DNA of 64,000 nt from Pseudomonadota bacterium (GCA_021849075.1 JAJZTH010000013.1:19682-83681); one strand, 5' to 3'. Positions 52,971-62,464 are shown, counted from the first letter of the stretch. Notes: generated by a model not told the origin, from the sequence alone. A program made the numbers and translations.

Positions 52971-54215
52971 ATGCCGCAGCGTTACAGCCTTGCCGCCATC
53001 ACCCTGCATTGGGCGATCGCCGCCCTACTCGCCTTTCAGATCGCCGTCGGCTGGGCGCTGGAGGGATTGGGGAGCCATGGCTTCTTCCTCTATCAATGGC
53101 ACAAGTCGGTCGGCATGCTGATCTTGGCGCTGACGCTGGCGCGGGTCGCGGTGCGGTATTGGAAGCCGCGCCCGGCAAAGCTGGAGGGCGGCTGGCAGGG
53201 CGCGCTGGCTTCTGGCGTGCATGTCGGCCTCTACGCCTTCATGCTGGGCGCGCCGCTGACCGGTTGGGCGCTGGTGTCGACCGCGAAGGTGAAGGTGCCG
53301 ACGCTTTTGTTCGGCGTGCTGCCGCTGCCCCACCTCCCCTTGCCCGCCAGCGTTCATGCGATTGCCGAAAATGGCCATGGCCTGATCGCCTGGTTGGGCA
53401 TTGCGCTGTTCCTGCTGCATGTCGCCGGCGCGCTGCGCCATCATGTGATGATGCGTGACGGCCTGATCTGGCGCATGGTGCCGGGGCGTTCGACCGTGCT
53501 GCTGGTCGCATTGCCCGCACTGATCGTTTTGGGCTTCATCGCTGGTCGCGCAATCCTTCCCGCGCCGCAGACTGCGCCAGCGCCCGCTCCGGTTGCGGAG
53601 GTCGACGAAAATAGCATGGAGGCCGCCAATGTCGCGGAGGCGGAGGCCATGAACGCCGCCGCGCCGGCCGACAACGCCGCGCAGAACGCCACGCAGGCCG
53701 CAGCAGAGGAACCTGTCGGCCCACCCCCGGCCTGGACCGTGCAGCCCGGCGGCCGCATCGGCTTTTCGGTCGGCAATGATGGCGAAACGATCAGCGGCAG
53801 CTTTTCCAAATGGACCGCCGCCATTGTGATGGACCCGGACCATCCCGACAGCGCCGACATCAAGGTGACGATCGACATGGCGTCCGCCAGCGTGGGGGAT
53901 GCGTATAAGGACGGGATGCTGCCGGGCGACGAGTTTTTCGGGTCCGCCGCGCACCCCACCGCCACCTTCATCGCGAAAGGCGCGCAGGCCAGCGGCCCCA
54001 ATCGTTATCGCGCCAGCGGCACGCTGACCCTGAAGGGCGTGGCGAAGCCGCAGACCATCCGCTTCAGCTTGTCGGGCAAGGATGCGACCCGCAAGGTGAC
54101 GGGCAGCGCCACCATCGCCCGCCTGCCCTTTGGCGTGGGCAATGGCGACAGCAGCAAGGGACTGGCCCCGCAGGTGGCGGTGACGTTCGACTTTACCGCA
54201 AAGCGGAAGGACTGA
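52971..54215 (+). CDS. cytochrome b561-YceI fusion protein
   Basis: A 414-residue two-domain protein. Residues 1-175 form a cytochrome b561 (CybB) domain with four transmembrane helices and heme histidines in ITLHWAIAA, YQWHKSVGM and GIALFLLHVAGALRHH. A fifth hydrophobic segment (LLVALPALIVLGFIAGRAIL) leads into an Ala/Glu-rich linker (about 195-240). Residues about 245-414 form a periplasmic YceI domain (RIGFSVGNDGETISGSFSKW; ASGTLTLKGVAKPQTIRFSL). YceI proteins bind isoprenoid lipids such as ubiquinone. GAGGA precedes ATG 52971; an upstream ATG at 52953 has none. Confidence 0.92.
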   Translation: MPQRYSLAAITLHWAIAALLAFQIAVGWALEGLGSHGFFLYQWHKSVGMLILALTLARVAVRYWKPRPAKLEGGWQGALASGVHVGLYAFMLGAPLTGWALVSTAKVKVPTLLFGVLPLPHLPLPASVHAIAENGHGLIAWLGIALFLLHVAGALRHHVMMRDGLIWRMVPGRSTVLLVALPALIVLGFIAGRAILPAPQTAPAPAPVAEVDENSMEAANVAEAEAMNAAAPADNAAQNATQAAAEEPVGPPPAWTVQPGGRIGFSVGNDGETISGSFSKWTAAIVMDPDHPDSADIKVTIDMASASVGDAYKDGMLPGDEFFGSAAHPTATFIAKGAQASGPNRYRASGTLTLKGVAKPQTIRFSLSGKDATRKVTGSATIARLPFGVGNGDSSKGLAPQVAVTFDFTAKRKD

Positions 54216-54256
54216 CGTCCAGCCCCTGTTCAGCCGGCGCGGTTGAGGAGGGCGGG

Positions 54257-54643
54257 ATGATCCGATCATTCCATGCCCTTCCTGCCGCCGCGCTGCTGAT
54301 CGCTGCGCCGACCGTCCCCGCCCTTGCCGCACCGGCGAATGCCCCGGCCGGATCGGGCGCCTTCATGTTCGAAAGCGGCGCCAGCCTGCTTGCCAAATGC
54401 CGCAACAAGACGCCCGAATATGCGCTGGCCTGCACTGCCTATATCGTGGGCGTGGTCGATGGCATCCGCAAGGACGCCTATATCGGCAAGGGACGGCCGG
54501 TCTGCTGGCCCGACCGGATGAGCGCGGACGATGTGCGCAGGATCGTAGTCGCCTATCTGGAACGCTGGCCCGACCAGCGCCGGGGCGCGGCCTCCGTGCT
54601 GATCAGCGTGGCGCTCAATGATCGTTACCCCTGCCAGAAATAG
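54257..54643 (+). CDS. Rap1a/Tai-domain secreted protein
   Basis: A 128-residue protein with signal peptide (ALLIAAPTVPALAAP) and the Rap1a/Tai pattern: a conserved Cys-rich helical domain with LAKCRNKTPEYALACTAYIV, GVVDGIRKDAYIG, VCWPDRMSADDVRRIVVAYL, and a final DRYPC. In Serratia the domain neutralises a type VI amidase effector. No effector or secretion gene lies nearby, so it is an orphan here and might have another envelope role. It starts 41 bases after the b561-YceI gene and may be co-transcribed. Confidence 0.75.
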   Translation: MIRSFHALPAAALLIAAPTVPALAAPANAPAGSGAFMFESGASLLAKCRNKTPEYALACTAYIVGVVDGIRKDAYIGKGRPVCWPDRMSADDVRRIVVAYLERWPDQRRGAASVLISVALNDRYPCQK

Positions 54644-54772
54644 AGCGGGTCGATCAGCCTGATCGGGACAAATCATTGCGCGCGACCATGGCCTAACTGG
54701 TACAATCTTGCCTTGGCCCCTGCGACAGCGTAGGTGCGCCCCCTATTTTATCTTGTGCGAAGGAGACTCGAC

Positions 54773-56143
54773 GTGGCGGCGAAGTGGACGCCGGAAAGCT
54801 GGCGGAGCCAAAAGGGCATTCAGATGCCCTTTTATCGGGATGCGGACGCGCTGGCGTCGGTAGAGGCCCAGCTTGGCCAGTTTCCGCCCCTCGTCTTTGC
54901 GGGCGAGGCGCGCAACCTGAAGGCGGATCTGGCGAAGGTCGTGACCGGCGACGCCTTCCTGTTGCAGGGCGGCGATTGCGCGGAAAGCTTTGCCGAGTTC
55001 CACCCGAACAACATTCGCGACACGTTCCGCGTGCTGCTGCAGATGGCGGTGGTGCTGACCTTTGCGTCGAAGCTGCCGGTGGTGAAGGTCGGTCGCATGG
55101 CGGGCCAGTTCGCCAAGCCCCGTTCGGCCGATACCGAAACGATCGGCGGCGTGGAACTGCCCAGCTATCGCGGCGACAATGTCAACGACATCGCCTTCAC
55201 GCCCGAAGCGCGCGAGCCGGACCCGCAGCGGATGATCCGCGCCTATAATCAGTCGGCGGCCACGCTCAATCTGGTGCGCGCTTTCTCGACCGGCGGCTAT
55301 GCCAGCCTGGAGCGGGTGCATGGCTGGATGCTCGATTTCATGGGGCGCTCGCCATGGGCCGCGAAGTTCGAGGCGATGGCCGACCAGATCGGCCAGGCGC
55401 TCGACTTCATGCGCGCCTGTGGCCTGGACGCGGAAAGCGTGCCCCAGTTGGGCGGCACCAGCTTCTACACCAGCCATGAAGCGCTGCTGCTGCCGTTCGA
55501 ACAGGCGCTGACCCGTCAGGATTCGCTGACCGGCGACTGGTATGACACGTCGGCGCATATGCTGTGGATCGGCGACCGCACCCGCTTCGAAGGGTCGGCC
55601 CATGTCGAATATCTGCGCGGCATCGGCAATCCGATCGGCCTGAAATGCGGTCCCAGCCTGGAGCCGGACGCGCTGCTGCGCCTGCTCGACACGCTGAACC
55701 CGGCGCGGGAAGCCGGGCGCATGACGCTCATCACCCGCTATGGCCATGACAAGATTGAGGCCGGCCTACCCAAGCTGGTGCGGGCGGTGATGCGCGAAGG
55801 CCATCCGGTGATCTGGTCGTGCGACCCGATGCACGGCAATGTCATCAAGGCGGCCAATGGCTACAAGACGCGGCCGTTCGACCGCATCCTGGCCGAAGTG
55901 CGCGGCTTCTTTGCGGTGCATCGCGCCGAAGGCAGCTTCGGCGGCGGCATCCATGCGGAAATGACCGGGCAGAATGTGACGGAATGCACCGGCGGCGCCA
56001 TCGCCATCACCGACGAGGGGCTGGCCGATCGGTATCACACCCATTGCGATCCGCGCCTGAACGCCGCGCAGAGCCTGGAACTGGCCTTCCTGCTGGCGGA
56101 AATGCTGAACGAGGAACTGAAGGAACGCCGCGCCGCGGCGTGA
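54773..56143 (+). CDS. aroG: 3-deoxy-7-phosphoheptulonate synthase, class II
   Basis: A 456-residue type II DAHP synthase that joins phosphoenolpyruvate and erythrose 4-phosphate, the first step to aromatic compounds. Marks: [85 protein letters not shown], and [13 protein letters not shown] with the metal site. It starts at GTG 54773 with AAGGAG eight bases before. Flanked by a palindromic terminator at 56161. Confidence 0.96.
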   Translation: MAAKWTPESWRSQKGIQMPFYRDADALASVEAQLGQFPPLVFAGEARNLKADLAKVVTGDAFLLQGGDCAESFAEFHPNNIRDTFRVLLQMAVVLTFASKLPVVKVGRMAGQFAKPRSADTETIGGVELPSYRGDNVNDIAFTPEAREPDPQRMIRAYNQSAATLNLVRAFSTGGYASLERVHGWMLDFMGRSPWAAKFEAMADQIGQALDFMRACGLDAESVPQLGGTSFYTSHEALLLPFEQALTRQDSLTGDWYDTSAHMLWIGDRTRFEGSAHVEYLRGIGNPIGLKCGPSLEPDALLRLLDTLNPAREAGRMTLITRYGHDKIEAGLPKLVRAVMREGHPVIWSCDPMHGNVIKAANGYKTRPFDRILAEVRGFFAVHRAEGSFGGGIHAEMTGQNVTECTGGAIAITDEGLADRYHTHCDPRLNAAQSLELAFLLAEMLNEELKERRAAA

Positions 56144-56160
56144 CCTGAGCATCCGAACAC

Positions 56161-56202
56161 AATAAAGAGGGGCGGGATCGCGTGATCCCGCCCCTCTTTA
56201 TT
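56161..56202. terminator. bidirectional terminator between aroG and the DUF2322-like gene
   Basis: A perfect 19-bp inverted repeat (arms 56161-56179 and 56184-56202, starting AATAAAGAGGGG) with a 4-base loop; A/T-rich ends suit both strands of two convergent genes. Confidence 0.9.
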
Positions 56203-56206
56203 TTCA

Positions 56207-56539
56207 TCAGGCCGCGATGATCGCGATGCTCAGCGCTTCACTGCCATCGGCAATCGCGATCAGGCGATCGACATTGGGATGCACGCCCGGACGGTTGCGG
56301 GCATCGGGCACATGTTCGGCGAATACATCCAGCCCATGTTCGGCCGCCGCCTTGTCCAGCGCGCCGAACTGCTGCGCCAGATACTGATAGACGGCCACCG
56401 ATCCCTGCTTGCCCGGCTGATTCTCGATGCTGGCGACCACCGTTCCGGCGGCGTCGATCAGGTCGATACGCTGCACGCCGTCGATCGGCGGCAAGAGCTG
56501 AAGATTATCCTTGAAACTGGCGGTTGGCTGGATCGGCAT
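56207..56539 (-). CDS. DUF2322-like small protein
   Basis: A 110-residue cytoplasmic protein: SFKDNLQLLPPIDGVQRIDL, DAAGTVVASIENQPGKQGSV, AVYQYLAQQFGALD and a C-terminal RNRPGVHPNVDRLIAI. It resembles the DUF2322 family, a recollection I could not check; no function is known. GGGGA precedes ATG 56539. It follows terC on the same strand after 76 bases. Confidence 0.6.
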   Translation of the reverse strand: MPIQPTASFKDNLQLLPPIDGVQRIDLIDAAGTVVASIENQPGKQGSVAVYQYLAQQFGALDKAAAEHGLDVFAEHVPDARNRPGVHPNVDRLIAIADGSEALSIAIIAA

Positions 56540-56615
56540 GGATGATGGTCCCCTATGAATGGTCGGGGCGGCCTGTCGCATCTTCCGACGCGCGGATCAA
56601 AGCCTTCCTGCCACT

Positions 56616-57401
56616 CTATTCCGCGCCCTTGCGCGCCTGCGCCCGGCGAGCGAAAATGTTGAGACACTCCACCAGCGTCGAAAACGCCATGGCCGCATAG
56701 ATATAGCCTTTGGGCACATGCACGCCGAAACCATCGGCGATCAGCACCGCGCCGATCATCAACAGGAAGCCCAATGCCAGCATCACCACGGTCGGGTTGC
56801 GGGCGATGAAATTGGCCAGCGGGTCGGCGGCGATCAGCATCACCGTCACCGCCACGATCACGGCGATGTACATGACCGCCAGATTGTCCGTCATGCCCAC
56901 CGCCGTCAGGATCGAATCGAGCGAGAAGATCATGTCGAGCAGGATGATCTGCACGATCGCCGCGCCGAAACCGATGGTCGCACCACCCTTTTTATCCAGC
57001 ATGCCATCCGCCGGCGCTGGATCGACATTATGGTGGATTTCCTTCGTCGCCTTCCAGATCAGGAACAGGCCACCACCGATCAGGATCATGTCGCGCCAGG
57101 AAAATTCGGTTTCGAATGTCGGCGCGCCACGCGGATCGAGCGGGCCGGAAAAGCCGAGGTCAAACACCGGCTGCGTCAGCCCCACGATCCACGCGATCAT
57201 CGACAGCAGGACGAGACGCATCGCCAGCGCCAGGCCGATGCCAATCTTGCGCGCCTTTGGCCGCTGCGCTTGCGGCAGCTTGTTGGTCAGGATGGAAATG
57301 AAGACGAGATTGTCGATGCCCAGCACCACCTCCATCACCACCAACGCGATCAGCGCGGCAAGGGCTGTTGGGTCGGTGAAGGCGGTGATCAGACTGTCCA
57401 T
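56616..57401 (-). CDS. terC: TerC family membrane protein
   Basis: A 261-residue membrane protein with about seven transmembrane helices. The TerC signature [15 protein letters not shown] opens the protein, and the second acidic motif is [20 protein letters not shown]. Members move metal ions, such as manganese, across the membrane, or give tellurite tolerance. The two Asp motifs are intact. AGAGGAGC precedes ATG 57401. Confidence 0.92.
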   Translation of the reverse strand: MDSLITAFTDPTALAALIALVVMEVVLGIDNLVFISILTNKLPQAQRPKARKIGIGLALAMRLVLLSMIAWIVGLTQPVFDLGFSGPLDPRGAPTFETEFSWRDMILIGGGLFLIWKATKEIHHNVDPAPADGMLDKKGGATIGFGAAIVQIILLDMIFSLDSILTAVGMTDNLAVMYIAVIVAVTVMLIAADPLANFIARNPTVVMLALGFLLMIGAVLIADGFGVHVPKGYIYAAMAFSTLVECLNIFARRAQARKGAE

Positions 57402-57621
57402 GATGCTCCTCTTATGCCGCCGTTCGGCACGGCTGCGCAACGGAGAGTGGGCCGCGGGGTTCCGCCATACATGCTTTGTAACATGACAACGCTAACAAGG
57501 CGCCGGAACGCGGCGTCTGGCTGGACTAGGGCTTTCCAGTCCCTTAGCGAAGGCGTGGCATATTCTTTTTCCGATCCGGCCTTCCGGTCGCGATCTCCGA
57601 TCCTTTCGCGAAAGGCGTTTC

Positions 57622-58644
57622 ATGGCTCGAACCACCCTCACCCGTTTCCTGATCGAACAGCAGCGCGAACATAATGCCTTGCCCGGCGAACTCCGCCTGC
57701 TGATCGAAACCGTCGCCCGCGCGTGCAAAACGATCAGCCATGCGGTCGGCAAGGGCGCGCTGGGCGAGGTTCTGGGCAGCCTGACCAGCGAAAATGTGCA
57801 GGGCGAGGTGCAGAAGAAGCTGGACGTGATCGCCAATGAACTGCTGCTGGACGCCAATGAATGGGGCGGACATCTCGCCGCGATGGCGTCGGAAGAGATG
57901 GAGACGCTCTATCCCATCCCCAACCGCTATCCCAAGGGCGAATATCTGATGCTGTTCGATCCGATCGACGGGTCCAGCAATATCGACGTCGATCTGTCGG
58001 TCGGCACCATCTTCTCGGTGCTCAAAGCCCCCGAAGGCTGCGCCGGGCGCGATGTGACGGAGGAGGATTTCCTGCAGGACGGCCGCCAGCAGGTTGCGGC
58101 GGGCTACGCCATTTATGGCCCGCAGACGATCCTGGTGCTGAGCGTGGGCACCGGCGTCTATGAATTCACCCTGGACCGCGAAGTCGGCAGCTGGGTCATG
58201 ACCGACGCGAACATGCAGATGCCGCAGGGCAAGTGCGAATTCGCCATCAACATGTCCAACCGCCGCCAATGGTCGCCCGCCGTGACCCGCTATGTCGACG
58301 AGCGCGTGACCGGCGCGGCTGGCCCCTGCGGCAAGGATTACAACATGCGCTGGACCGCATCGATGGTGGCCGACGTCCATCGCATTCTGAAGCGCGGCGG
58401 CATCTTCATGTATCCCTATGACCATCGTTCGCCGGGCAAGGCGAAGCTGCGCCTGATGTATGAAGCCAATCCGATGAGCTATCTGATCGAACAGGCCGGC
58501 GGCGCGGCCAGCGATGGCTTCATGCCGATCATGGACGTCAAGGCGACGGGCCTGCACCAGCGCGTCGGCGTGGTGCTGGGCGACACGGCGGAAGTCGAAG
58601 CGGTCGTCGCCTATGGCCGCGAGATGGAAGCGTTGGTTGGCTGA
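57622..58644 (+). CDS. fbp: fructose-1,6-bisphosphatase class 1
   Basis: A 340-residue class I FBPase that removes the 1-phosphate in gluconeogenesis. Metal site [19 protein letters not shown]; further [34 protein letters not shown], and [20 protein letters not shown], then [11 protein letters not shown]. Single gene after the divergent terC, followed by a hairpin at 58657. Confidence 0.97.
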   Translation: MARTTLTRFLIEQQREHNALPGELRLLIETVARACKTISHAVGKGALGEVLGSLTSENVQGEVQKKLDVIANELLLDANEWGGHLAAMASEEMETLYPIPNRYPKGEYLMLFDPIDGSSNIDVDLSVGTIFSVLKAPEGCAGRDVTEEDFLQDGRQQVAAGYAIYGPQTILVLSVGTGVYEFTLDREVGSWVMTDANMQMPQGKCEFAINMSNRRQWSPAVTRYVDERVTGAAGPCGKDYNMRWTASMVADVHRILKRGGIFMYPYDHRSPGKAKLRLMYEANPMSYLIEQAGGAASDGFMPIMDVKATGLHQRVGVVLGDTAEVEAVVAYGREMEALVG

Positions 58645-58656
58645 TCGGTAAGAAGT

Positions 58657-58692
58657 TGGGGGAGAGCGCTGACCAAAGCGCTCAATCCCCCA
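58657..58692 (+). terminator. hairpin after fbp
   Basis: Stem TGGGGGAGAGCGCT against AGCGCTC...TCCCCCA with a 2-base bulge, 13 bases after the fbp stop. There is no T-run, so termination there is not certain. Confidence 0.5.
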
Positions 58693-58788
58693 GCCATATC
58701 CCGCCTGCCGGTCTTACCGGCGGCTCCTCTCCAGAAACTTGTTATTGGCGGGATATCAGCCGCTATTTTCTAGCGGATGAACGAACAA

Positions 58789-58818
58789 AAAAAAAGGCTG
58801 ATCCGAAGATCAGCCTGA
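58789..58818 (-). terminator. strong minus-strand terminator without an assigned gene
   Basis: On the minus strand: 9-bp stem AGGCTGATC/GATCAGCCT closed by a TTCG loop (cUUCGg type), followed by nine T. This is the strongest Rho-independent terminator in the window, but no protein gene lies upstream of it on that strand before 59160, which suggests an untranslated RNA. Confidence 0.8.
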
Positions 58819-59159
58819 AAGTTTTTAGGAGAGGATGCCTGAAAGGCACAGCCCTTTTGTCCTGCAGGCCGTTTTTTCGCAAATGCGAAGGTAGAAACCA
58901 TGGTTGCGTCAAACGCAATCGCTTGCCGAAACCAGCGGGAACCATGCGCCCGCGCAAGCGGCGCTCCGATTCGCATGCTAAGACCTGTTTGAAAAATGCG
59001 CGAAAGAGCGCATTTTTTAGCGGCACCGGCCCGCGCCCCCACCCGACCTGCCATCAGGATACCATGTCTGGGCGGTCGGGTGGGGGTGTGGGCCGGTGCG
59101 GATGCGCCAGAGGCGCACTTACTAAGCAAATCTCAGGGCTTTGCTCCTAAAGCCGCCCC
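58818..59159. other. structured gene-free region, possible small RNA
   Basis: About 340 bases without a convincing gene. Contents: the hairpin TTCGCAAATGCGAA near 58876; TTGCGTCAAACGCAA near 58904; AAAAATGCGC/GCGCATTTTT at 58992-59017 with T-runs on both strands; and a long inverted repeat at 59023-59099 (arms of about 30 bases, 17-base loop). A 19-codon frame with AGGAGAGG before ATG 58834 could be a leader peptide. No known RNA family recognised. Confidence 0.5.
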
Positions 59160-61112
59160 ATGCACGGACCGGCCCCTTCCAGCGGACATAGCAGCCAGGC
59201 GATTCGCTATCGTCGCGACATAGACGGGCTGCGCGCGCTGGCCATCCTGCCGGTGCTGCTGTTCCATGCCCATATGCCCGGCTTTTCCGGCGGCTATGTC
59301 GGCGTCGACATTTTCTTCGTCATATCGGGCTATCTGATCACCGGGATCATCGCCCGCGAGGTGGACGAAGGCCACTTTTCGTTGATTCGCTTCTATGAAC
59401 GCCGGTTCCGCCGGATCATGCCCGCGCTGGCACTGATGATCATGGTCGTGCTGGCGGCGGCGGCATGGCTCTATCTGCCCGGCGATCTGGAAGGGGTGCC
59501 CAGGTCGGCGCTGGCCGCCACTTTATTCGCCTCCAACCTGTGGTTCTTCACCGACACCGGCTATTTTTCGGGCGGCGCGGATGTGAAGCCGCTGCTCCAC
59601 ACTTGGTCACTGGCGGTGGAGGAGCAATATTATATCGGCTTCCCCATCCTGCTGATGCTGCTGGCCCGCTTCGCCCCGCAGTGGCGCAAGGGCGTCGTCA
59701 GCGCCATTGCCGCCGGATCACTGACGCTGGCGATCCTGCTGCAACGCGACACCAGCGGCTTCACCTTCTATCTGCTGCCGACACGGGCGTGGGAGTTGTT
59801 CGCCGGGGCGCTGCTGGCGCTGGGCGCGGTTCCCGCGATCCGGCCACGCTGGGCGCGGGAAGCGGTGGCATGGGCGGGCGCACTGGCGATCGCTCTGGCC
59901 GTCGCTTGCTATGACCGCACGACGATCTTTCCCGGCATCACCGCTCTGGCCCCGGTGCTGGGCGCGGCGGCGTTGATCCATGCCGCACCGGGGACGAGCA
60001 TGGGGCGCATATTGGCGCTGCCGCCGCTGGTGGGCATTGGCCTCATCTCCTACTCGCTCTATCTGTGGCACTGGCCGCTGATCGTCTTCACCGAATATGC
60101 GACCGATGCGCCGCTGGCCGGGGCGACCCGGATCATGGTCGTGGGCGCGGCGCTGATCGCCGCCATCCTGTCCTGGCGGTTCGTCGAACGGCCGTTCCGC
60201 GATGCGCGCCGCGTGCCGACCGGCATGATCTTTCGCTTCACTGGCGCGGCGATGGTTCTGCTCTGCATCATGTCCATGTCGTTGATGGCGATGGGCGGGT
60301 GGCCATCCCGCTTCGCCCCAGCGGTGCTGGCGCAGATGGCGGGACAGAGCGATTTCGCACCGACGCGCAAACGATGCCATGACACTTATATGCGCAGCGC
60401 CGCCCCTTGCGTGCTGGGCGCGGATGTGCGCCCGGATGCGATGCTGTGGGGCGACAGCCATGGCGTCGAACTGGCCTATGCCCTGTCCTTGCAAGCGAAG
60501 GCGCAGAGACGCGCTTTGATCGAACGGACGACATCCAGCTGCCCGCCTGTGCTGGGCTATGATGCGAAGGATGCGCGCTGCGCCGCCGCCAATCGCGCGG
60601 CCCTTGCCGCGATCCGCGCCGATCCGGGGTTGCGCCGCATCTATCTGGCGGCTTTCTGGGCCAATGGCGAGTTTGACGATCCGGCCTTCGTCGCCAAACT
60701 CGATCGCACCATCGTCGCGCTGCGCGGACTGGGGCGTGAGGTCGTGCTGATCGGCCCGGTGCCGCCCCAGCCTTTCGATGTGCCCCGCCGTCTGGCCCAT
60801 CTGGCGCGCGCCGGAAAAATCAACGATGCGCAGGGCGTGGAGCGCGCGTGGGTGGACGCCCGCACCGTTCATCTGCGCGCGCTGTTCACCCGCTGGCAGG
60901 CGCAGGGCGTGCGCCTGATCGATCCGGTCGCAGCGTTATGCAACGCCCGCACATGCGCGATCGAACGGAATGGCAGGCCGCTCTATTTCGACAGCCATCA
61001 TCTGAGCGTCGCCGGCGCGAACTGGATCATAGCGAAGGGCGGATCATCTATTCCGCCGCCAGCGCATAACCGGATCGGGGCAATTCCGCCGTCATCGCTT
61101 CGGCCAGATTGA
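59160..61112 (+). CDS. acyltransferase 3 family protein with SGNH domain (OafA type)
   Basis: A 650-residue membrane acyltransferase. Residues about 18-380 are an acyltransferase-3 domain of about ten membrane helices: YRRDIDGLRALAILPVLLFH with the essential RxxD-like and His residues, FFVISGYLITGIIAREV, HTWSLAVEEQYYIGFPI, ISYSLYLWHWPLIVF. The periplasmic SGNH domain follows, with LWGDSHGVELAYAL (GDSH nucleophile) and YFDSHHLSVAGANW (catalytic Asp/His). It should O-acetylate a surface glycan. Its end overlaps the convergent amidohydrolase gene by about 65 bases. Confidence 0.93.
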   Translation: MHGPAPSSGHSSQAIRYRRDIDGLRALAILPVLLFHAHMPGFSGGYVGVDIFFVISGYLITGIIAREVDEGHFSLIRFYERRFRRIMPALALMIMVVLAAAAWLYLPGDLEGVPRSALAATLFASNLWFFTDTGYFSGGADVKPLLHTWSLAVEEQYYIGFPILLMLLARFAPQWRKGVVSAIAAGSLTLAILLQRDTSGFTFYLLPTRAWELFAGALLALGAVPAIRPRWAREAVAWAGALAIALAVACYDRTTIFPGITALAPVLGAAALIHAAPGTSMGRILALPPLVGIGLISYSLYLWHWPLIVFTEYATDAPLAGATRIMVVGAALIAAILSWRFVERPFRDARRVPTGMIFRFTGAAMVLLCIMSMSLMAMGGWPSRFAPAVLAQMAGQSDFAPTRKRCHDTYMRSAAPCVLGADVRPDAMLWGDSHGVELAYALSLQAKAQRRALIERTTSSCPPVLGYDAKDARCAAANRAALAAIRADPGLRRIYLAAFWANGEFDDPAFVAKLDRTIVALRGLGREVVLIGPVPPQPFDVPRRLAHLARAGKINDAQGVERAWVDARTVHLRALFTRWQAQGVRLIDPVAALCNARTCAIERNGRPLYFDSHHLSVAGANWIIAKGGSSIPPPAHNRIGAIPPSSLRPD

Positions 61113-61941
61113 CCAGCAGCGCCTGAAGACGCGGCACGCCCGGTCCCGGCTCCTCCAGCGCGGCGTCGAGATAGAGAGCGCGATCAATCTCGATCTGGAT
61201 TGCATGCAGCCCCAGTTCCGGCCGACCATGCCGATCGATCATATGATCGCCCGCATAAGGGTGATTTTGCGCCACGCCAAAGCCAAGCCCTTGCGCGACG
61301 TCGGCCGCCAATGTCATCAGCCGGGTCGAAGCGCTGCGCCCGAAGCGATCGCCCAGAACCAGTTCGGGCGCCGCCTGCCCCGCGGCCGGCGGCGGCAGCG
61401 GCGGCATGGAATGCAGATCGATCAGGATCGCATGGCCATGCGCCTGCCGCGCCGCCGCCATCAGCCGCGCAACCGCCGCATGATAGGGGCGATGCACCAT
61501 CTCCACCCGTCGCTGCGCCTCCGCCCAGGCCATGGGCCGTTGCCACAGCTCATGCGCGCCGGGCAGACGGCGGGGGAACAGGCCCAGACCACCGCGCAAC
61601 TTGGCGCTGCTTTGCAGGGGCACGTCCCGGGGCAGGCCAGCGATCATGGCGGGATCGATTTCCCGTTCATGCCGGTTGAGATCAATCATCGCCCGCGGCA
61701 TGCGCGCGACCAGAACGGAAAAGCCCCGCGCGATCAGCGGATGCGCCAGCAAATCGACCCAGCGATCCTCCAGCCGGCGCAAGACCAATGGTCGCACCCG
61801 CGCCGCCGCCAGCAGATTCTCGTCATAAGCGCGCCCGGCATGGGGCACGGACAGGATCACCGGCCGGTCGGGCGTGACGGGGCCGAACAGATCAAATGCA
61901 GGGTCGGACAGGGTCGGGGAACGCGGCGCGGGATGGTCCAA
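61048..61941 (-). CDS. N-formylglutamate amidohydrolase family protein
   Basis: A 297-residue FGase-like hydrolase: VILSVPHAGRAYDENLLAAA, RRLEDRWVDLL, ARMPRAMIDLNRHEREIDP, ILIDLHSMPPLPPP and NHPYAGDHMIDRHGRPELGL. N-formylglutamate amidohydrolase yields glutamate and formate in histidine breakdown, but the family is broader and no hut genes are near. TTG 61941 has AAAGGAG six bases before, whereas GTG 61956 would contain the ribosome site inside the frame, so TTG is preferred. Confidence 0.88.
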   Translation of the reverse strand: MDHPAPRSPTLSDPAFDLFGPVTPDRPVILSVPHAGRAYDENLLAAARVRPLVLRRLEDRWVDLLAHPLIARGFSVLVARMPRAMIDLNRHEREIDPAMIAGLPRDVPLQSSAKLRGGLGLFPRRLPGAHELWQRPMAWAEAQRRVEMVHRPYHAAVARLMAAARQAHGHAILIDLHSMPPLPPPAAGQAAPELVLGDRFGRSASTRLMTLAADVAQGLGFGVAQNHPYAGDHMIDRHGRPELGLHAIQIEIDRALYLDAALEEPGPGVPRLQALLVNLAEAMTAELPRSGYALAAE

Positions 61942-62082
61942 TGCGGCTCCTTTCACCGGCGCGCCAAAAAAGCTTACGCGGATGGATAATCTTTACACCT
62001 TGTCGCATATAAGCGGTCTGCGCGCCACCCTGTCGGCGGCGCGCAGATCGGCTTATCCGCCGGATGGGAATGCGCAGGGGCA

Positions 62083-62460
62083 ATGGTTCGCATATTATTG
62101 GCTGAAGATGACGAGAGCATGCGGGTCTATCTCGCCCGTGCGCTGGAACGGTCGGGTTATGAGGTCGTGTCGGCCGCCACGGGGATGGAGGCGCTGCCGC
62201 TCATCAACAGCGACCGGTTCGACCTGTTGCTGACGGATATCGTCATGCCGGAAATGGACGGCATCGAACTGGCGCAGCACGCAGCCCAGGTCGCCCCGGA
62301 CATGCGCATCATGTTCATCACCGGCTTTGCCGCCGTCACGCTGAAGGCCGGCAAGGCGGTGCCGCAGGCCAAGGTGCTGTCCAAGCCCTTCCACCTGCGC
62401 GATCTGGTGCTGGAAGTCGAACGGATGTTCGGCAGCGAAAGCGTGTCTGGACTGAGCTGA
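62083..62460 (+). CDS. cpdR: CpdR-like single-domain response regulator
   Basis: A 125-residue receiver-only protein with ILLAEDDESMRVYLARALER, phosphoacceptor Asp52 in LLLTDIVMPEMDGIELAQHA, and FITGFAAVTLKAG, LSKPFHLRDLV. These match CpdR, which in Caulobacter, when unphosphorylated, primes the ClpXP protease for cell-cycle proteolysis. The TDIVMPEMDGIELA and SKPFHLR stretches are characteristic. ATG 62083. Divergent from the amidohydrolase gene. Confidence 0.92.
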   Translation: MVRILLAEDDESMRVYLARALERSGYEVVSAATGMEALPLINSDRFDLLLTDIVMPEMDGIELAQHAAQVAPDMRIMFITGFAAVTLKAGKAVPQAKVLSKPFHLRDLVLEVERMFGSESVSGLS

Positions 62461-62464
62461 AAGC

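Noticed and set aside
58770..59129. A 119-codon minus-strand frame in the gene-free region after fbp
   Set aside because: It reads straight through the strong minus-strand terminator at 58789-58818 and has no family resemblance, so an untranslated RNA is more likely.
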